From assembly GCF_000026765.1 (NCBI RefSeq), contig NC_012806.1:310001-374000 (forward strand): DNA of 64,000 nt. The letters are read 5' to 3'. The stretch is from Mesomycoplasma conjunctivae (lineage in GTDB: Bacteria > Bacillota_I > Bacilli_A > Mycoplasmatales > Metamycoplasmataceae). The position numbers and the translations under genes were made by a program. Shown here piece after piece: positions 52,355 to 64,000 of this stretch (position 1 is its first letter; every line of letters begins with the position of its first letter). The notes beneath the pieces were generated by a model that was not told the DNA's origin, ran no database searches, and was given only the letters and a program-made list of their open reading frames with translations.

Positions 52355-54440
52355 AAAAAGAAAAATATTTTTACCTTTAGTTTTGGTTACTAGTCCAATT
52401 TTATTGCCAACACTTTTTATTTCACAAAGCCCAACTACAAATACTGGCACACAAAACAACAATGCCAATTCTGCAAATACCCAAAATCAAAGCTCAAACC
52501 CAGATAGTCCAAAACCGATTAATCAACAAGAATTAGAACAAAATAAAGCTTTTTGAGAAAAAAATAGATTGACCTATATTAGTCGTTTTATTGAAAAAGT
52601 TAAAAAAGATATTGATGTCAAACTCGAAGATATCAAATCTAAAACTCGTGATAATCTTGAGGAAAGACTCTCACAAAGTTTTTTTTGATTGCAACTCAAA
52701 CACTATTTTATTAGTAATGAGACAGCAATCCAAAACGATCCAGTCAGCTTAGGTCTTAACTTGTTAACCCCTTATATTTTTTCTAATAATATCAATTTAA
52801 AAAAAGGTGATGTCAAATTTGGTGATCAAGATTTTTCTGGCATTGAGTGAGCTACCTCGACAAATAGTGACTATTCTAAATTAAACAATGTCAGCATTAC
52901 TAAAAGTGAAGATAGCTTCAACACACTAAAAGGTGAAGATTTAAAAAAACGACTTGATACATATTTTCAAGGTTTAGAATCAGGGTATAAACAATATTTA
53001 TTCAAAGAAGATGAATTTCCTAAATATAAAGAGAATTTCACCTTAAACTTAGATCAAAGTGGTGCTTCTGTAGATTTAGTGCTCACTTCGCCACCTAAAG
53101 GCAAAGAAGGCATTAGCTCTTGAGATCAGTGGATTAAAAATTACTTTAGTCAACAATCCTTGCTTTTAGATTTGAGTCTAAATCAACTTCCTAATCCTAC
53201 TAGTCAACAAAGTCCACAACAGCAAATTGACCTTGCTATTAGACAACTCAATCAAGCTAATCCACCAGATGTGAGCCAAAAACCAGAATTTGAAATTAGA
53301 ATCGCCCCTGATTTACCACCGATTTTAAATCCAAATTGAATTGGACTTAGCAACTCAGATATTATCGCTTCTTTTAATTCTGAAGATAAAGAAAATGTTT
53401 TCTTTTTCTTAAACCCAATTAATTCACGTTTTAAATATAATGTAACTGAATTATCGCAGGTAGGCAATGATTTAGAAGCTACTGTGCAAATCGAAGATTT
53501 TGTTGCCAAATCAAGATCTGGTGCTAATCAATCTAGTTATCAAAAAAGCTATAAAAGTAAAATTTATAATGACTTTCCAACAAATGCTAGTGATGAGCTC
53601 AAAAGCGCAATTACCACTAATTTATTTTACTCAAATCAAGGTGTGGCAAATATTATTGATCAATTTTTTAGTACTATTAATGTCAAAGGTGATTTTAGCT
53701 TAGATCAAATTAAATATTTTGCTCCTGGTTCACAAAATCTAATTTACAATTTTTTCTTTTTGATTACCAAGGTTTTTTATAACAAAGATTTCCTTGATGC
53801 CCAAAAGCAGCTAGCACAAAATTATATAGGATCTGCAAAAGAAAAAGTTTACCAAGCTAGCGAATATCAATTTATCGAATATCTCAAAAAATCAGAAATT
53901 GATAACAATAAAGCATGAGATTATTATTACTTAATTTATCTAATCAATTTAACTTTCCTCCAAAGTGCTCTAAATCCTGCTGATCAAGGTGAGCAAGCTG
54001 AGTCTCAAAGTGAGCAAATTGCAAACACACTTTTACAACTTAATACATCTAAAGAGGAATTAGACAAAATTTTTAACCAATCTCGACAAAATAGTTTGTT
54101 GTTTCACCAACTAAGTTATAGAAATTATCCAAATGTCAAAAAACAGTTTGATGCAATGGTAGAATTGGCTAAAAAACTCAATATGGAAAGTCAAATTTTA
54201 GGTCAAGTTGCCTTCATTAATAAAGATGGAGGACAAGCTAATGGTCAAAATGCTGAAACTCAAGATAACAAAGTTGCCAATTTTTCTTCAATAATTGAAG
54301 AATATCGTCAAGGGCAAAAACAAGATCAAATTAAGAATTTTAGTCTCTATTTTGGTTTGGCAATCTTGCTATTGGTATTAAATGCTATTTTAGTTTCAAT
54401 ATTAAAAATCTTTTATAAAAAAGGAAAAAGGAGTAAATAA
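52347..54440 (+). CDS. F1-like ATPase-associated large subunit (MSC_0620 type), surface-anchored
   Basis: A 697-residue protein with an N-terminal signal-like helix (LPLVLVTSPILLPTLFI), a low-complexity Asn/Gln/Ser linker (about 27-65), a large domain predicted to be extracellular, and a C-terminal membrane helix (SLYFGLAILLLVLNAILV, about 662-682) followed by a basic tail KKGKRSK. It has no ATPase motif. It is the fifth member of the cluster and is a candidate for transmitting ATPase-driven movement across the membrane to surface proteins such as MIB. Many TGA codons are Trp. Its stop is TAATG with the alpha-like gene. Confidence 0.75.
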
Positions 54441-55972
54441 TGACACCAAAAGTCGTCTCAATCTTAGATTATGTGCTTTTAGCTAAAGGTCAATACCCAT
54501 GAAAAGAGCAACAATTTTTCTATATTAAAAATAAACCAAATATTCAAGCAGTAGTTATTCAAGCACAACAAGATCAAGCTTATTTACTTTTTAACAATCA
54601 AAAAGGTAGTGTTGACATTAATGATGAGCTAGTTGAATTAAATGATTTTGATAAAGTTAAAACATCAGAAGAATTTTTTGGCACCATTGTTGATTTTAGT
54701 GGTACAATTATCGAGCCTGCCAATCAAAAAGTGTTGAATTTCCTACCACATAGATCAAGCGCTTTTGCAACAGCGGCCTCAATTTTAGGTCGGAAAAACT
54801 TGGATACACAATTGTATACAGGAATTTTATCAATTGACTTATTCAACCCAATTGGCCTTGGTCAACGTGAGCTCATCGTTGGTGACCGTCAAACCGGAAA
54901 AACTCATATTGGAATTAATGCCATTATCAATCAGAGAGATACAAATATCAAGTGTATTTATGTCTCTGTTGGTCAAAAAAGACAAAATTTAAGCTTTGTT
55001 TTAAAAGCACTTCGTGAAAATAATGCTCTTGATAATACCATTATTTTCCATGCTCCTTCTACTAGTCCTTTTGAACAATATTTAATACCTTATTTTGCTA
55101 TGGCACATGCTGAAAATCTAAGTTATGATAGTGATGTGCTTATTGTTTTTGATGATTTATCAAAACATGCCTCTGTCTATCGTGAAGTAGCACTTTTAAC
55201 TAATCAGCCAATTGGAAAAGAAGCTTTCCCTAGTGATATTTTCTATACACATTCAAAATTACTTGAGCGCTCAGGAAAGTTTGTAGGACGCCACTCTATT
55301 ACTGCTTTGCCAATTTTACAAACTGTCGATGATGATATCACTTCGCTTATTTCTTCAAACGTAATTTCAATTACTGATGGGCAAATTATTACCTCTAGTG
55401 CACTTTTTGCTGAAGGTAAAATTCCAGCAGTTAACATTGGTTTATCTGTTTCTAGAACAGGATCTTCTGTGCAAGCAAAAAATGTCCGTGATGTATCCAA
55501 AGAAATTAGCTCAATTTATTATAACTATCAAAAACAAATTAAATTATCTAAATTAGACTATGATTTAAACCAACAAACCTCTGATTTGCTATTTAAAGGT
55601 AGTCAAATTGAACAATTTTTATTGCAAAAAGGTTATAGTTTTTATTCACCAAAAGTGGTTCTAATGGGAATCAAAATTATTTCTTGAGGTCTTTTAAAAA
55701 ATATTAGTGAGCCTTCAAGAGTTGTTGATTTTATTTACACTTTAATTGAAGTCGACCCTTTTGCAAAACGTATTTATCAAAAATACAATGATAATCAATT
55801 TGTTGATGACAAACTAGCTCGCAACTATTTTGCAACAGCTGTTAACCAATTTTTAAAAGTAAATAATTCAAAAGAAAGATTGGAAATTGAATTAGAATTT
55901 CCAGAGATTAGTGAAAAAATTATTTCTACAAGTATTGCTAAATTGAAAAAAGAAGGGATTGGTGCAAGATAA
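54440..55972 (+). CDS. F1-like ATPase alpha subunit (MSC_0619 type)
   Basis: A 510-residue F1 alpha-like subunit. The P-loop is GDRQTGKT (residues 148-155), the alpha-specific version. Nearby FNPIGLGQRELIVG, CIYVSVGQKRQ and DVLIVFDDLSKHASVYREV, and the Arg in ITSLISSNVISITDGQI, follow canonical alpha. The N-terminal beta-barrel and the C-terminal helical domain are shortened and divergent. It forms a hexamer with the following beta-like subunit. Several TGA codons are Trp. It is separate from the canonical ATP synthase operon, which is not in the window. Confidence 0.88.
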
Positions 55973-57363
55973 TGCAAGGTATTGTTAGTCAAATTTGAAC
56001 AAATGTTGTCGAAGTTTATTTTGAGTCACATTTTGCTAGTAAAATTCAACTCGAACAACGTCTTACTATGCATGAAGGTAAGACCACTTTGGTAATTAAA
56101 AAAATTCTTGATAACAATCGTGTTCGTGCTATTGTTATCTATAAAAATCAAGCAATTGCAATTGGAGATCCAGTTGTTAATACATTAAATTTTTTACAAG
56201 TACCAGTTGGTGGATTTGCTAAAAATCAAGTCTATAATATTTTAGGTCAAAGCATTAATGACAATGAATTAGTAGCTAAGACTGTTGATATTAATTCAAC
56301 TATTAATATTTCTAAGCAAAAATTTGACCTTGAGCATAAAATTTTAGAAACTGGAATTAAAGCTCTTGACTTTTTTGTGCCAATTTTTGAAGGTTACAAG
56401 ATTGGAATTTTTGGTGGAGCTGGTGTTGGAAAAACTGTTTTAATGAAAGAAATTATTTTCAATGTTTCCAAACAAAAAGAAAAGGTTTCTTCAATTTTTG
56501 TTGGCTCTGGTGAACGTAGTCGTGAAGGACTTGAGCTTTATCAAGAACTAGTCGAGTCTGATTTGATGAGCAAATCTACTATGTTTGTTGCACAGATGAA
56601 TGAGACTCCTGGAGCTCGTTCTATGATTGTTCCAGTTGGTATCACATGTGCAGAATATGCTCGTGATGTCCAAAAAGAAGATGTTTTACTCTTTATTGAC
56701 AACATTTATCGTTTTATTCAAGCAACTAATGAGGTCTCCTCTGCGCTTGAGAAAAATATTTCCATTGGTGGTTACCATGCAACTTTAGATAGTGATGTCT
56801 CTTTTATTCAAGATCGTTTATTTAAAAACGAAAATGGTTCCATTACTTCTTTCCAAACAGTTTTTCTACCAATGGATGACCTCTCTGATCCAGCAGCGAT
56901 TTCCCTTTTTAGTCACTTAGATAGCTCCTTTGTGCTCTCACGTGATAAAATGTCAAGAAATATTTTCCCAGCTTTTGACCCACTTTTATCTTCATCTAAT
57001 TCTGTTAGTGCCAACATTATTGGTGAGAAACACTTTAATGCCATTATTGGTGCTAAAAGTATTATGAAAAAATACAAGGATCTCGAAGATGTTATTCTAA
57101 TTTTAGGATTTGATGAATTAGATCAAGAAAGCAAAATTATTGTTCGTAAAGCGCTACAATTGGAAAACTTTTTTACACAAAACTTTTTCATGGCAGAATC
57201 CTTTACTAAAGAAAAAGGAGTTTATGTGCCACTTGCCAAAACTATTGATTCAGTAATTCGCATCATCAACGGTGAATTTTTAGATGTCTCACCAGAAGAG
57301 TTTGCTTTTATTGGCTCAGTTGATGATATTGTTGCTAAAAATAAACAAGTTAATAAAAAATAA
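55972..57363 (+). CDS. F1-like ATPase beta subunit (MSC_0618 type)
   Basis: A 463-residue F1 beta-like catalytic subunit. P-loop GGAGVGKT at 148-155; catalytic Glu181 in GSGERSREG; Walker B LLFIDNIYRF; and MDDLSDPA in the catch loop region. These support active ATP hydrolysis. TGA codon(s) are Trp. The ATG overlaps the alpha-like stop, and the MIB gene follows 29 nt later without a terminator. It is shorter than canonical beta at the C-terminus and lacks the DELSEED sequence. Confidence 0.9.
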
Positions 57364-57392
57364 TTTATAATTTTAAAAGGAGTGGAGTTATT

Positions 57393-59663
57393 ATGAAATT
57401 TCATCTTAGTAAGAGAAGAAAAGTATTAATTGGTATTGTAGCTTCTTCGCTAGTTGCAGCTACCTCATTAGTTGCTAGTCAAAACCCTTATAGTAATGGT
57501 TTGGGTAACATTTTACATGTATCTTATATTTCAAGTGCTCCTTCATCAATTTTAAAAAATCAACCAAATGAACAAGATTTTAACTCACCAGTTACTAATT
57601 CTGAATTTGTTCCAGAACCACCAAAGCCACTTGAGCCTGAAAAAGTTGTCAAAGTTGACCAAATTATTAGAGAATCAAAACCACTTGAGCCTAAAAAAGT
57701 TGTCAAATCTGACCCAACTGTTAGACAACCAAAGCCTGAAGTTAAAGCAAAAGTTGTGACCCAAGTCAAACCAGAAGTAAAACCAGAGGTTAAAGAAATT
57801 GAGGCACCAAAGTCTAGTGAACAAATTCAAGTTGCCAAGGTTGAGCCAAGCTCTGAAAGTGATCTCAATGTTGATTTAAAAGCTCCAGCCGCCAGCTCAA
57901 CAAGTGTGCCTACAACACTAGTTCCGGTTCCTTTGCAAGAAATTACAGCATTTACAACAGTAGAACCAAATTTATCAAGAGCGCGCAATTCTAGTGGAGA
58001 TGCCAAAGTGCAACAAGCGCTTACTAATTATGCAATTGCTGTGGCTAATAAAATTAATGAAATTCAAAAGCGAATTAACTATTTAGAACAAGAAGTGCGT
58101 GAAATTCAACGTTCTTACAACGAAGATTTTGACAAACCACATATTAATATTCGCAAAGTTGGTCTTGAATTTTGAAAAGAAATTTACCAAAGAAGTGTTG
58201 ATTTACCAAAATATAATCTCGAACGTGAAAAAAATTATTTAAAAGTTTTACAAGAGTTGCAAGCTAATCCCAAAACCTCATTAACTGCTGAAGAACTCAA
58301 ATCTCTACGTCAAGGACTACTACCAACATTGACAGACCCAAATGTTTGAGGTTATGAAGATGAGTCAAAAAACCCAGTTTTAAACCATTTAAAAGGAAAC
58401 AACAAAAAAAGACTTTTAAACATTCCTAGCTGATATTCTCGTAGTCCACATGGAATTGCAACCTTACAATACGATGGTTGAGATCGTAGCAACATTAGTG
58501 GTAATTTTTCTTCAGAGATTAACTCTTCTGGTGTCAGCGGTGATTCCATTCAAGTCTTTGAATACAAACCTAATGCCCAAAATGAAGATAAATCACGTCA
58601 GCCACTCAAAGTTATTGTTTTAAATGCAGATGACAACAATGCTTTTGAAAAATTTAGAGAAATTTTAGACAAAGTTATTAAAAAAGACAATGGTGTCAAA
58701 GCAGTTGTGCTTAGAAACGTTGGTCTGAAAAATTCCTTACAAAATGTTGAATTAATTTTAAAAAACTTACCAAATTCTATTGAAAAATTAACACTCTTTT
58801 TAGAAAATCAGAGTGCTACTTATGGTCTTGGTAGTCTTCGTGGTCATAAATTAAAAGAGCTTGAGCTCTACACAAGTGCTAATTCAGTTGCAAGTAATTG
58901 AGGTATTAATCCAAATGCACTAAAAGATGTTGATTTTATTAGTTTTGACTATAATAATCAAGCAACTTTTGCTAAAAACCCAGGCGAACAAATTCCTGGA
59001 TCAATCATTTTTGATACCCTTCGTTGAGATAAAGGTGATAACATTAATACAGTTAATGAAGGTTTAAAAATTGTCTTTGACAGCAAAATTAACCAAAGAG
59101 TCTTCCAAGGTTCTTTTGGTGGCAAAGGTGGATACCCAACTGGACTAGATTTTTCAAACACTGATGTTAAAAGCTTAAAAGGTATTAATTTTTCTGAATT
59201 AGATAGCTCATTTAATGCTCGTTTACAAAATTGAGAAAGTGATCCTTTTGCTAAAGAGAATTTTCAAGGTTTTAAGAAAATCTTGTTTAAAAACCTTACT
59301 TTTGGGGCAACCCTAGTTGGAAATCAACCTTCTTTTGTAGCTAAAATGGAAGACTTTGATCAAGCTCAATTTTCATCACGGCTTACACTTAATGAGCCAG
59401 GTGGAGCTTCCATTTATATCAAACATAATTCACAAAATGTCTTTAATGTGCCAATTTATTTAACTGGAAATGCCACCGGAGATTCAGTTTCTCAACTAGC
59501 TACATTTATCAGTGCTGGAAGAAGAGTTGGAACTTTTGGTACAAATAGTCGAATCTATGCTGATAGTCAAGAGTTAGCTTCAAAATTATCATCAGTTGGC
59601 TTAAGTGTTGAAGTCAAAACACAATCTCAAGCTGGCTCTGAATCAACTGAACTATTATCATAA
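57393..59663 (+). CDS. Mycoplasma immunoglobulin-binding protein MIB (first copy)
   Basis: A 756-residue surface protein with an N-terminal hydrophobic anchor (about 11-29) and no lipobox. A Pro/Lys/Glu/Val-rich spacer (about 70-150) contains two 18-residue tandem units. A coiled coil (about 215-245) leads to the conserved MIB body, with LTAEELKSLRQGLLP, ATLQYDGWDRSNISG, KVIVLNADDNNAFEKF, leucine-rich-like PNSIEKLTLFLEN, and GGKGGYPTGLDFS. The MIB family (putative immunoglobulin-blocking virulence proteins) grips the antibody light chain/Fv and presents it to MIP, encoded next. Several TGA codons are Trp. It follows the F1-like beta gene by 29 nt, AAAAGGAGTGG being the ribosome site. Confidence 0.88.
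57621..57728 (+). repeat. Two 54-nt tandem repeats in MIB spacer
   Basis: Two imperfect 54-nt units (57621-57674 and 57675-57728) encode the 18-residue units PKPLEPEKVVKVDQ-like and SKPLEPKKVVKSDP-like in the Pro/Lys-rich stalk of the first MIB. Confidence 0.8.
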
Positions 59664-59685
59664 TTAGTAAAGGGTTTAAAATATC

Positions 59686-62091
59686 ATGAAAATTAAAAAA
59701 ATATTAATAGGTTTAGCTTTTGCTCCAGTTTTTGCTTTAGTAGCTTGTGGTGTACAACAAAAAGTTGGAGATAAAAAACCAACTACTCCGACAAATAATG
59801 ATCAAACCACTACACAATTAGCAGATCCAAAAAGAAGCCAAAAAGAAGCATTAAATCAAAAAATTACTAATTTAAGTAATGGGTTTTTTTCATCTGAGGC
59901 TAACAAAGAAAAAATTGAAAAATTTATTTTTGATTTAAATAAAATTGTTGATGAAGATATTGCCAAAATTACCTCAGATGAACAAAAACAACAGCAATTA
60001 AGACAACAAATTAAAGATAGTGTTGGTGCTTTTGAATCTTTAGCAAAAACTTCTAATTATACTTTTGGTGAGCGCAAACAACTTTTTGAACAAATTGTAA
60101 ATACAATTAAAGCAAATATTTTAGAATTTGATAAACCTCAACCTCCAAGACCGGTTGATCCTCCTGGTGGTCAACAAAGAAGAGAACCAACTGAACAAGA
60201 GCTAAAAGAGTTTGATAAATTTCGCTCACAAGTAGCACCTAGAGGCCAAAACGTTACTCGTGTAGATAAAAAAACAAACCTACGTATTGTTGAAGATCAA
60301 TACGAACATGATAGACCCAAAAATGAACAAGAATATTACGCTTTAGTTCAAGGTGGAGACCAAGCTATTATTAACAGACCGCCTGAACAAGGGTTAGCAA
60401 AAAGACCAACTAGTTTTGTAAAACCTGCAGATAATATTTTAAAAATACTCAACGAAAAAGCGAGAGCAGCTGGCCAACCATTGTATGAAAATGCGCAAGA
60501 GCGAACATTTTCATTGCCAACTTTTGATGCATCTGGAAACCCAAATGGACTTCACATCAATAATTATGAACAAGGATTTACCTCACCAGCATTTTGAGGA
60601 GATACTTTATCACAAGGTGGTCCAGGTCGTGTAGGATTACCAAGAATTTTAGCAAATGATCAATATAAAAAGCTTTCTAAAGCTGTTGTTTCATTGCAAA
60701 TTACCAATGGTAAAGTTGACAAAGATTCACCTCGAAAAGCTGGTAAAGAAGTCTTACATTTAAGTCAATCTTCTTATGGAACAGCACAAATTATTGACTA
60801 TAAATTAGAAGATGGTGTCAAATATCCTCTTACTTGATATTTTTTAACTAATGCTCACGTTGCTAATAGTCTACGTTTACATGGTGATAGTAATGAAAAT
60901 GATACAAGCAAAGCTTACGGAAGAGATTTTTCAAACTATAACACAAACGATTTAGCTAGCAATACATGATCTATTGCTCTTCGTAAACTAAAACAAGATC
61001 AAATCCCACTTAAATCAAGAATTCAAGTTAGTGGAACAGCAGAAGGACAAAAAAACTATTCTACCGTTTCAGTTAGAGTTAAAGAAAAAGATGGTGACAT
61101 CTACAACAATGGTCAAGATAAAGAAAATAATAAGTGAATTGGTCAAAAACCAACTAAACAATTAAATGTGCGCACCATTGTTATTGGAACTGATACTCTT
61201 AAATCTAGTCCAAAAGATTTTAGTAAGCAAGAAAACTTTAAAGATTTCCAAGAAGTGCTCGATTATGCAATTATTGAAGTAACTTTTGATAATGAAGCTG
61301 ATGCCAAAGCAATCACTCAGGATTATTATAATGATAGCAGCCAACACTTCAAAGTTAGTGATACCAATCTATTAAATGAGCAAAATTATAAAAAATTCCA
61401 AACTTTAAACATCTATGGACTAGGTTTTCCAAATTCTAAAGGTGAGTTAAATCTCACTCTAAATGAATTTGATAATAAAGAAGAATATGAAGCTCGAAAT
61501 TCATCAGTTTCACTTTATACAAATAAAAACTTTAGTTTATATAAAAATACTGAACCTGAAAACCTATTATACAAAGATGGGGGTGATCTTTCCTGAAGTC
61601 GTTCTTACCGTTCATTTATAAATTTACCAGGATTAACTGACCTATTTATTTCTACCCCTGTTTTATCAGATAGTCTATTTAAAGTCTCTAAATTTGAAGA
61701 TGGAGAGTTTAAAAGTACACCTTATTTAATGGCAGGACAAGCAACATTGCTTGATAACTTTTCAGTTCCTGGTGGAGGTAGTGGATCACCAGTTAAATTA
61801 GGAGATAATTCAGCTTATTCAATTTTATTTGCCTCAGATGCTCGTGCTTCAGCAGGTCTTACCCTTAATTTACGTTCTTATGGCTATGATTATAAAGGTT
61901 ATTATGGTAAATATAAATTAGCACAATACGATGTCATCTATGGATCAGACAACCAAAGAAAATCTTACTGGGATGCAATGAATCAGCTTTATAAATCTGA
62001 TAGTAAATTTAAAACCAACTTGTTTAAAAATGGTTTCGCAGATGACACAAAAGTAGATGTTTTTAAAACAAGTGAGTTAACCAAAAATTAG
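59686..62091 (+). CDS. Mycoplasma immunoglobulin protease MIP (DUF31 lipoprotein)
   Basis: An 801-residue lipoprotein: signal peptide and lipobox LVAC (Cys about 22), then a charged helical region with a Pro-rich linker, then a trypsin-like DUF31 protease. His391 is in TNAHVA, an Asp candidate in LDYAIIEV, and the catalytic Ser699 in PGGGSGSPV. The family cleaves the antibody heavy chain between VH and CH1 when the antibody is held by MIB. Many Trp are TGA, one is TGG. It sits between two MIB genes. A short gap with an AAAGGG site separates it from the first MIB. Confidence 0.9.
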
Positions 62092-62140
62092 CTAAAAACT
62101 AAAAAAGTCTTTAAAAATAAAGGGAGTAGGTGCAAAACTT

Positions 62141-64000
62141 ATGAAAGTCTTGAAAATAAGTAAAAGAAAACAAATCATTTTAGGTCTTTCAACAATAGTG
62201 GTTGTTGTCCCTGTTGCAACTTCGCTAGGAATCAATAATAATTTTGTTAGCTTAGGTGTTAATCAAATTATTTATTCAACACAAGCGCCATCAACTATTG
62301 AAAAAAATGCTCAAGATGCCAATGATAAAAGCTTTGTAAGTCCAGTGGCTAATGCCAAACCACAACCAAAAAATGAGGTTTTAGAAAATACAAATAAAAG
62401 CGATATAATTGTTGATCAACCAGAAGAAAAACCAACACCTGTTGCACCTGTTGAGACTCCTAAAAGTGAACAAATCGCTTCTAATCCTCCAACTAATTCA
62501 AAAGCAGAAACTACTACAAAAGGCGATGGTTTATCAGCATTAATAAGTAGAGCTTTGAACAATATTCAAAGCGCAGTTAACTCTGAAATTAAAAAAACTG
62601 AAGAGCGAATTGCCCAACTTCAAAGTCAAGTTGATGAAATCAACCGTTATTATACTGATGAACATTTTAATGATCCGCAATATAATCCAGCTAAATTATC
62701 TAAAATTGATTGAGATAATCTCAAAATTACTTTGCTTCGTACCAAATTGTGTTCAAACTGTGGAGCAGAATACGATTTGGAACGTGAAAAAGCACAACTT
62801 AATGTTCTAAAACAACAGCAAGCTAATCCAAAAACTACATTGACTGCTGAAGAGCTCAAATCTCTGCGTCAAGGTCTTTTGCCTTCTGCTACCAACCCTT
62901 ATGCTTGAGAATATCTAGATGAGTCAAAAAATCCAACTATCAACCAGCTCAAAAGAGCTGATAATGCCCGTGTTTTAAACACTTCTTCTTATTTTGCAAG
63001 AGATTCTAAATCCATCTCTACTCTTCAATATAATGGTTGAGATCGTAGAGATTTAAGCAATCAATTTAGTGGAACAGGTGTTAATGGTACTTCAGTCAAA
63101 ATTTATGAGTATGCTCCTAACAAAGATAATCAGGATGCTGCAAATCGTGGTCGCTTTAAAGTTATTGTTTTAGATGCAGATGATAATAATGCTTTTGAAG
63201 ATTTTCAAAATATTTTAGCAAGAGCAATAAAGCAAGACTCTAAAATTGAAGGTGTTGTTATTCAAAATATTGGTGCTAAAAATAGCTTCCAAAATGTTGA
63301 TAAAATTTTACAAGCTATTCCAAGCTCAATTATCAAATTGACACTATTTTTAGACAACTATCAAGCTACCAACCATTTAAGAGCATTAGAAAATCTTAAA
63401 TTAAGAGAACTAGAATTATATACTAACAGCAATGTTGTCTCTGACAATTGAGCAATTAATCCAAATGCACTTAAAAATGTTGATTATATAAGCTTTGATT
63501 ATCAAAATAATAATGATAATGTAATTAGAAACGCAGGTGAAAAACTTCCCGGTTCAATAATCTTTAAAATCCTTCGTTGAGATAAAAATGATACAATTGC
63601 ACAAGTAAATGAAGGTCTAAACATTGTTTTTGATAGTAAAGTTAATCAAAGAGTTTTCCAAGGAAACTCAGGTGGTAAAGGTGGATATCCTATCAATTTA
63701 GATTTTTCTAGCACTGAACACATCAAAAGTTTTAAAGGCATTGATTTTGCTAAATTAGATAAGGTTTTTGATGAAAAAATCCGTAATTGACCTGATGATC
63801 CTTTTGCAGCAGAAAATTATTTAGGTTTTAAAAATATTAAGTTCAAAGATGTTACTTTCCAAGGATCAATAGTAAATGGTGAAAAAGCTTTTAGTGCCAA
63901 ATTATCTGACTTTGACCAAGGACAATTAAGACAAAGATTAATTTTTGGCGAACCAAGCTTCCCGCCAGGTCCTAATATTTATATTCAAAAAGATGGCGAG
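62141..64000 (+). CDS. Second MIB (immunoglobulin-binding protein), cut by window edge
   Basis: The visible 620 codons are open to the window edge; the stop lies beyond it. N-terminal anchor (about 11-29), a shorter Pro/Glu/Lys spacer than the first copy, a coiled coil, then the same body: LTAEELKSLRQGLLP, STLQYNGWDRRDLS, KVIVLDADDNNAFEDF, SIIKLTLFLDN and GGKGGYPINLDFS. Unlike the first copy it has a CSNC motif near residue 203. AGGTG and GGGAG lie upstream. Likely a paralogue with different antibody preference; the difference is inferred. Confidence 0.85.

Noticed and set aside
49010..57363. The canonical F1Fo ATP synthase operon
   Set aside because: There are no a, b, c or delta genes, the gene order is different, and the extra subunits match the type 3 F1-like cluster.
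62141..64000. Second MIB as a truncated pseudogene
   Set aside because: The frame is open up to the last base; the missing end is the window border, not a mutation.

Overview
The window comes from a mollicute (mycoplasma). It is strongly A+T-rich, and TGA must be read as tryptophan: almost every recognisable gene is cut by in-frame TGA codons that fall where the family has Trp. All coordinates here use translation table 4. The surface-protein genes resemble the P97/P102 adhesin pair of Mycoplasma hyopneumoniae and relatives. The window also carries a UlaABC/phosphotriesterase-like lactonase set and an F1-like ATPase/MIB-MIP locus. This points to a Mesomycoplasma/Mycoplasmopsis-type host-associated mycoplasma; I cannot name the species. 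No rRNA, insertion sequence, prophage or CRISPR array is visible.

Layout. 43-5460 (minus strand): a DUF2779 putative nuclease, a lipoprotein with fibronectin-III-like repeats, NADH oxidase and the rRNA methyltransferase RsmE. 5538-17320 (plus): housekeeping genes alaS-ruvX-pth-tilS-ftsH, lysS, a HAD phosphatase, efp and tkt, several overlapping and several closed by clear terminators. 17891-28740 (plus): a P97-like and a P102-like adhesin (the latter with a pure (CAA)25 tract), a lipoprotein, an APC permease and an ECF-type membrane protein. 28737-32038 (minus): overlapping pncB-trmN6-metG. 32267-33820: an orphan DUF31 serine peptidase. 33813-37284 (minus): ABC ATPase, two permeases and a YigZ-family protein, facing a solute-binding lipoprotein at 37354-39294 across only 69 bp. 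39980-43695: a sugar-acid-phosphate lactonase followed by PTS UlaA, UlaB and UlaC. 43902-48367: a DUF402 protein, the fatty-acid kinase/PlsX/RNase III operon (fakA-plsX-rnc) and a lipoprotein. 48574-48755: tRNA-Leu and tRNA-Ser.

49010 to the right edge is the most striking region. It is one long plus-strand unit encoding the seven-gene F1-like ATPase of mycoplasmas (membrane protein, associated protein, gamma-like, epsilon-like, large surface-anchored subunit, alpha-like, beta-like). This is followed directly by an immunoglobulin-binding protein (MIB), an immunoglobulin protease (MIP) and a second MIB that runs off the edge. In the family literature these parts work together: MIB captures antibody, MIP cleaves the heavy chain, and the ATPase is thought to power or recycle the process. 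A run of 17 A residues sits immediately in front of the -10 box of this unit. That resembles the slippage-prone promoters of mycoplasma vlp genes, so the whole antibody-evasion locus may be phase-variable.

A second theme is minimal transcription starts. Several genes (27877, 37284, 37354, 49010) have a TATAAT-like box only 6-10 nt before the start codon, which predicts leaderless mRNAs. Gene ends are also tight, with TAATG couplings and three convergent pairs that overlap at their stop codons.
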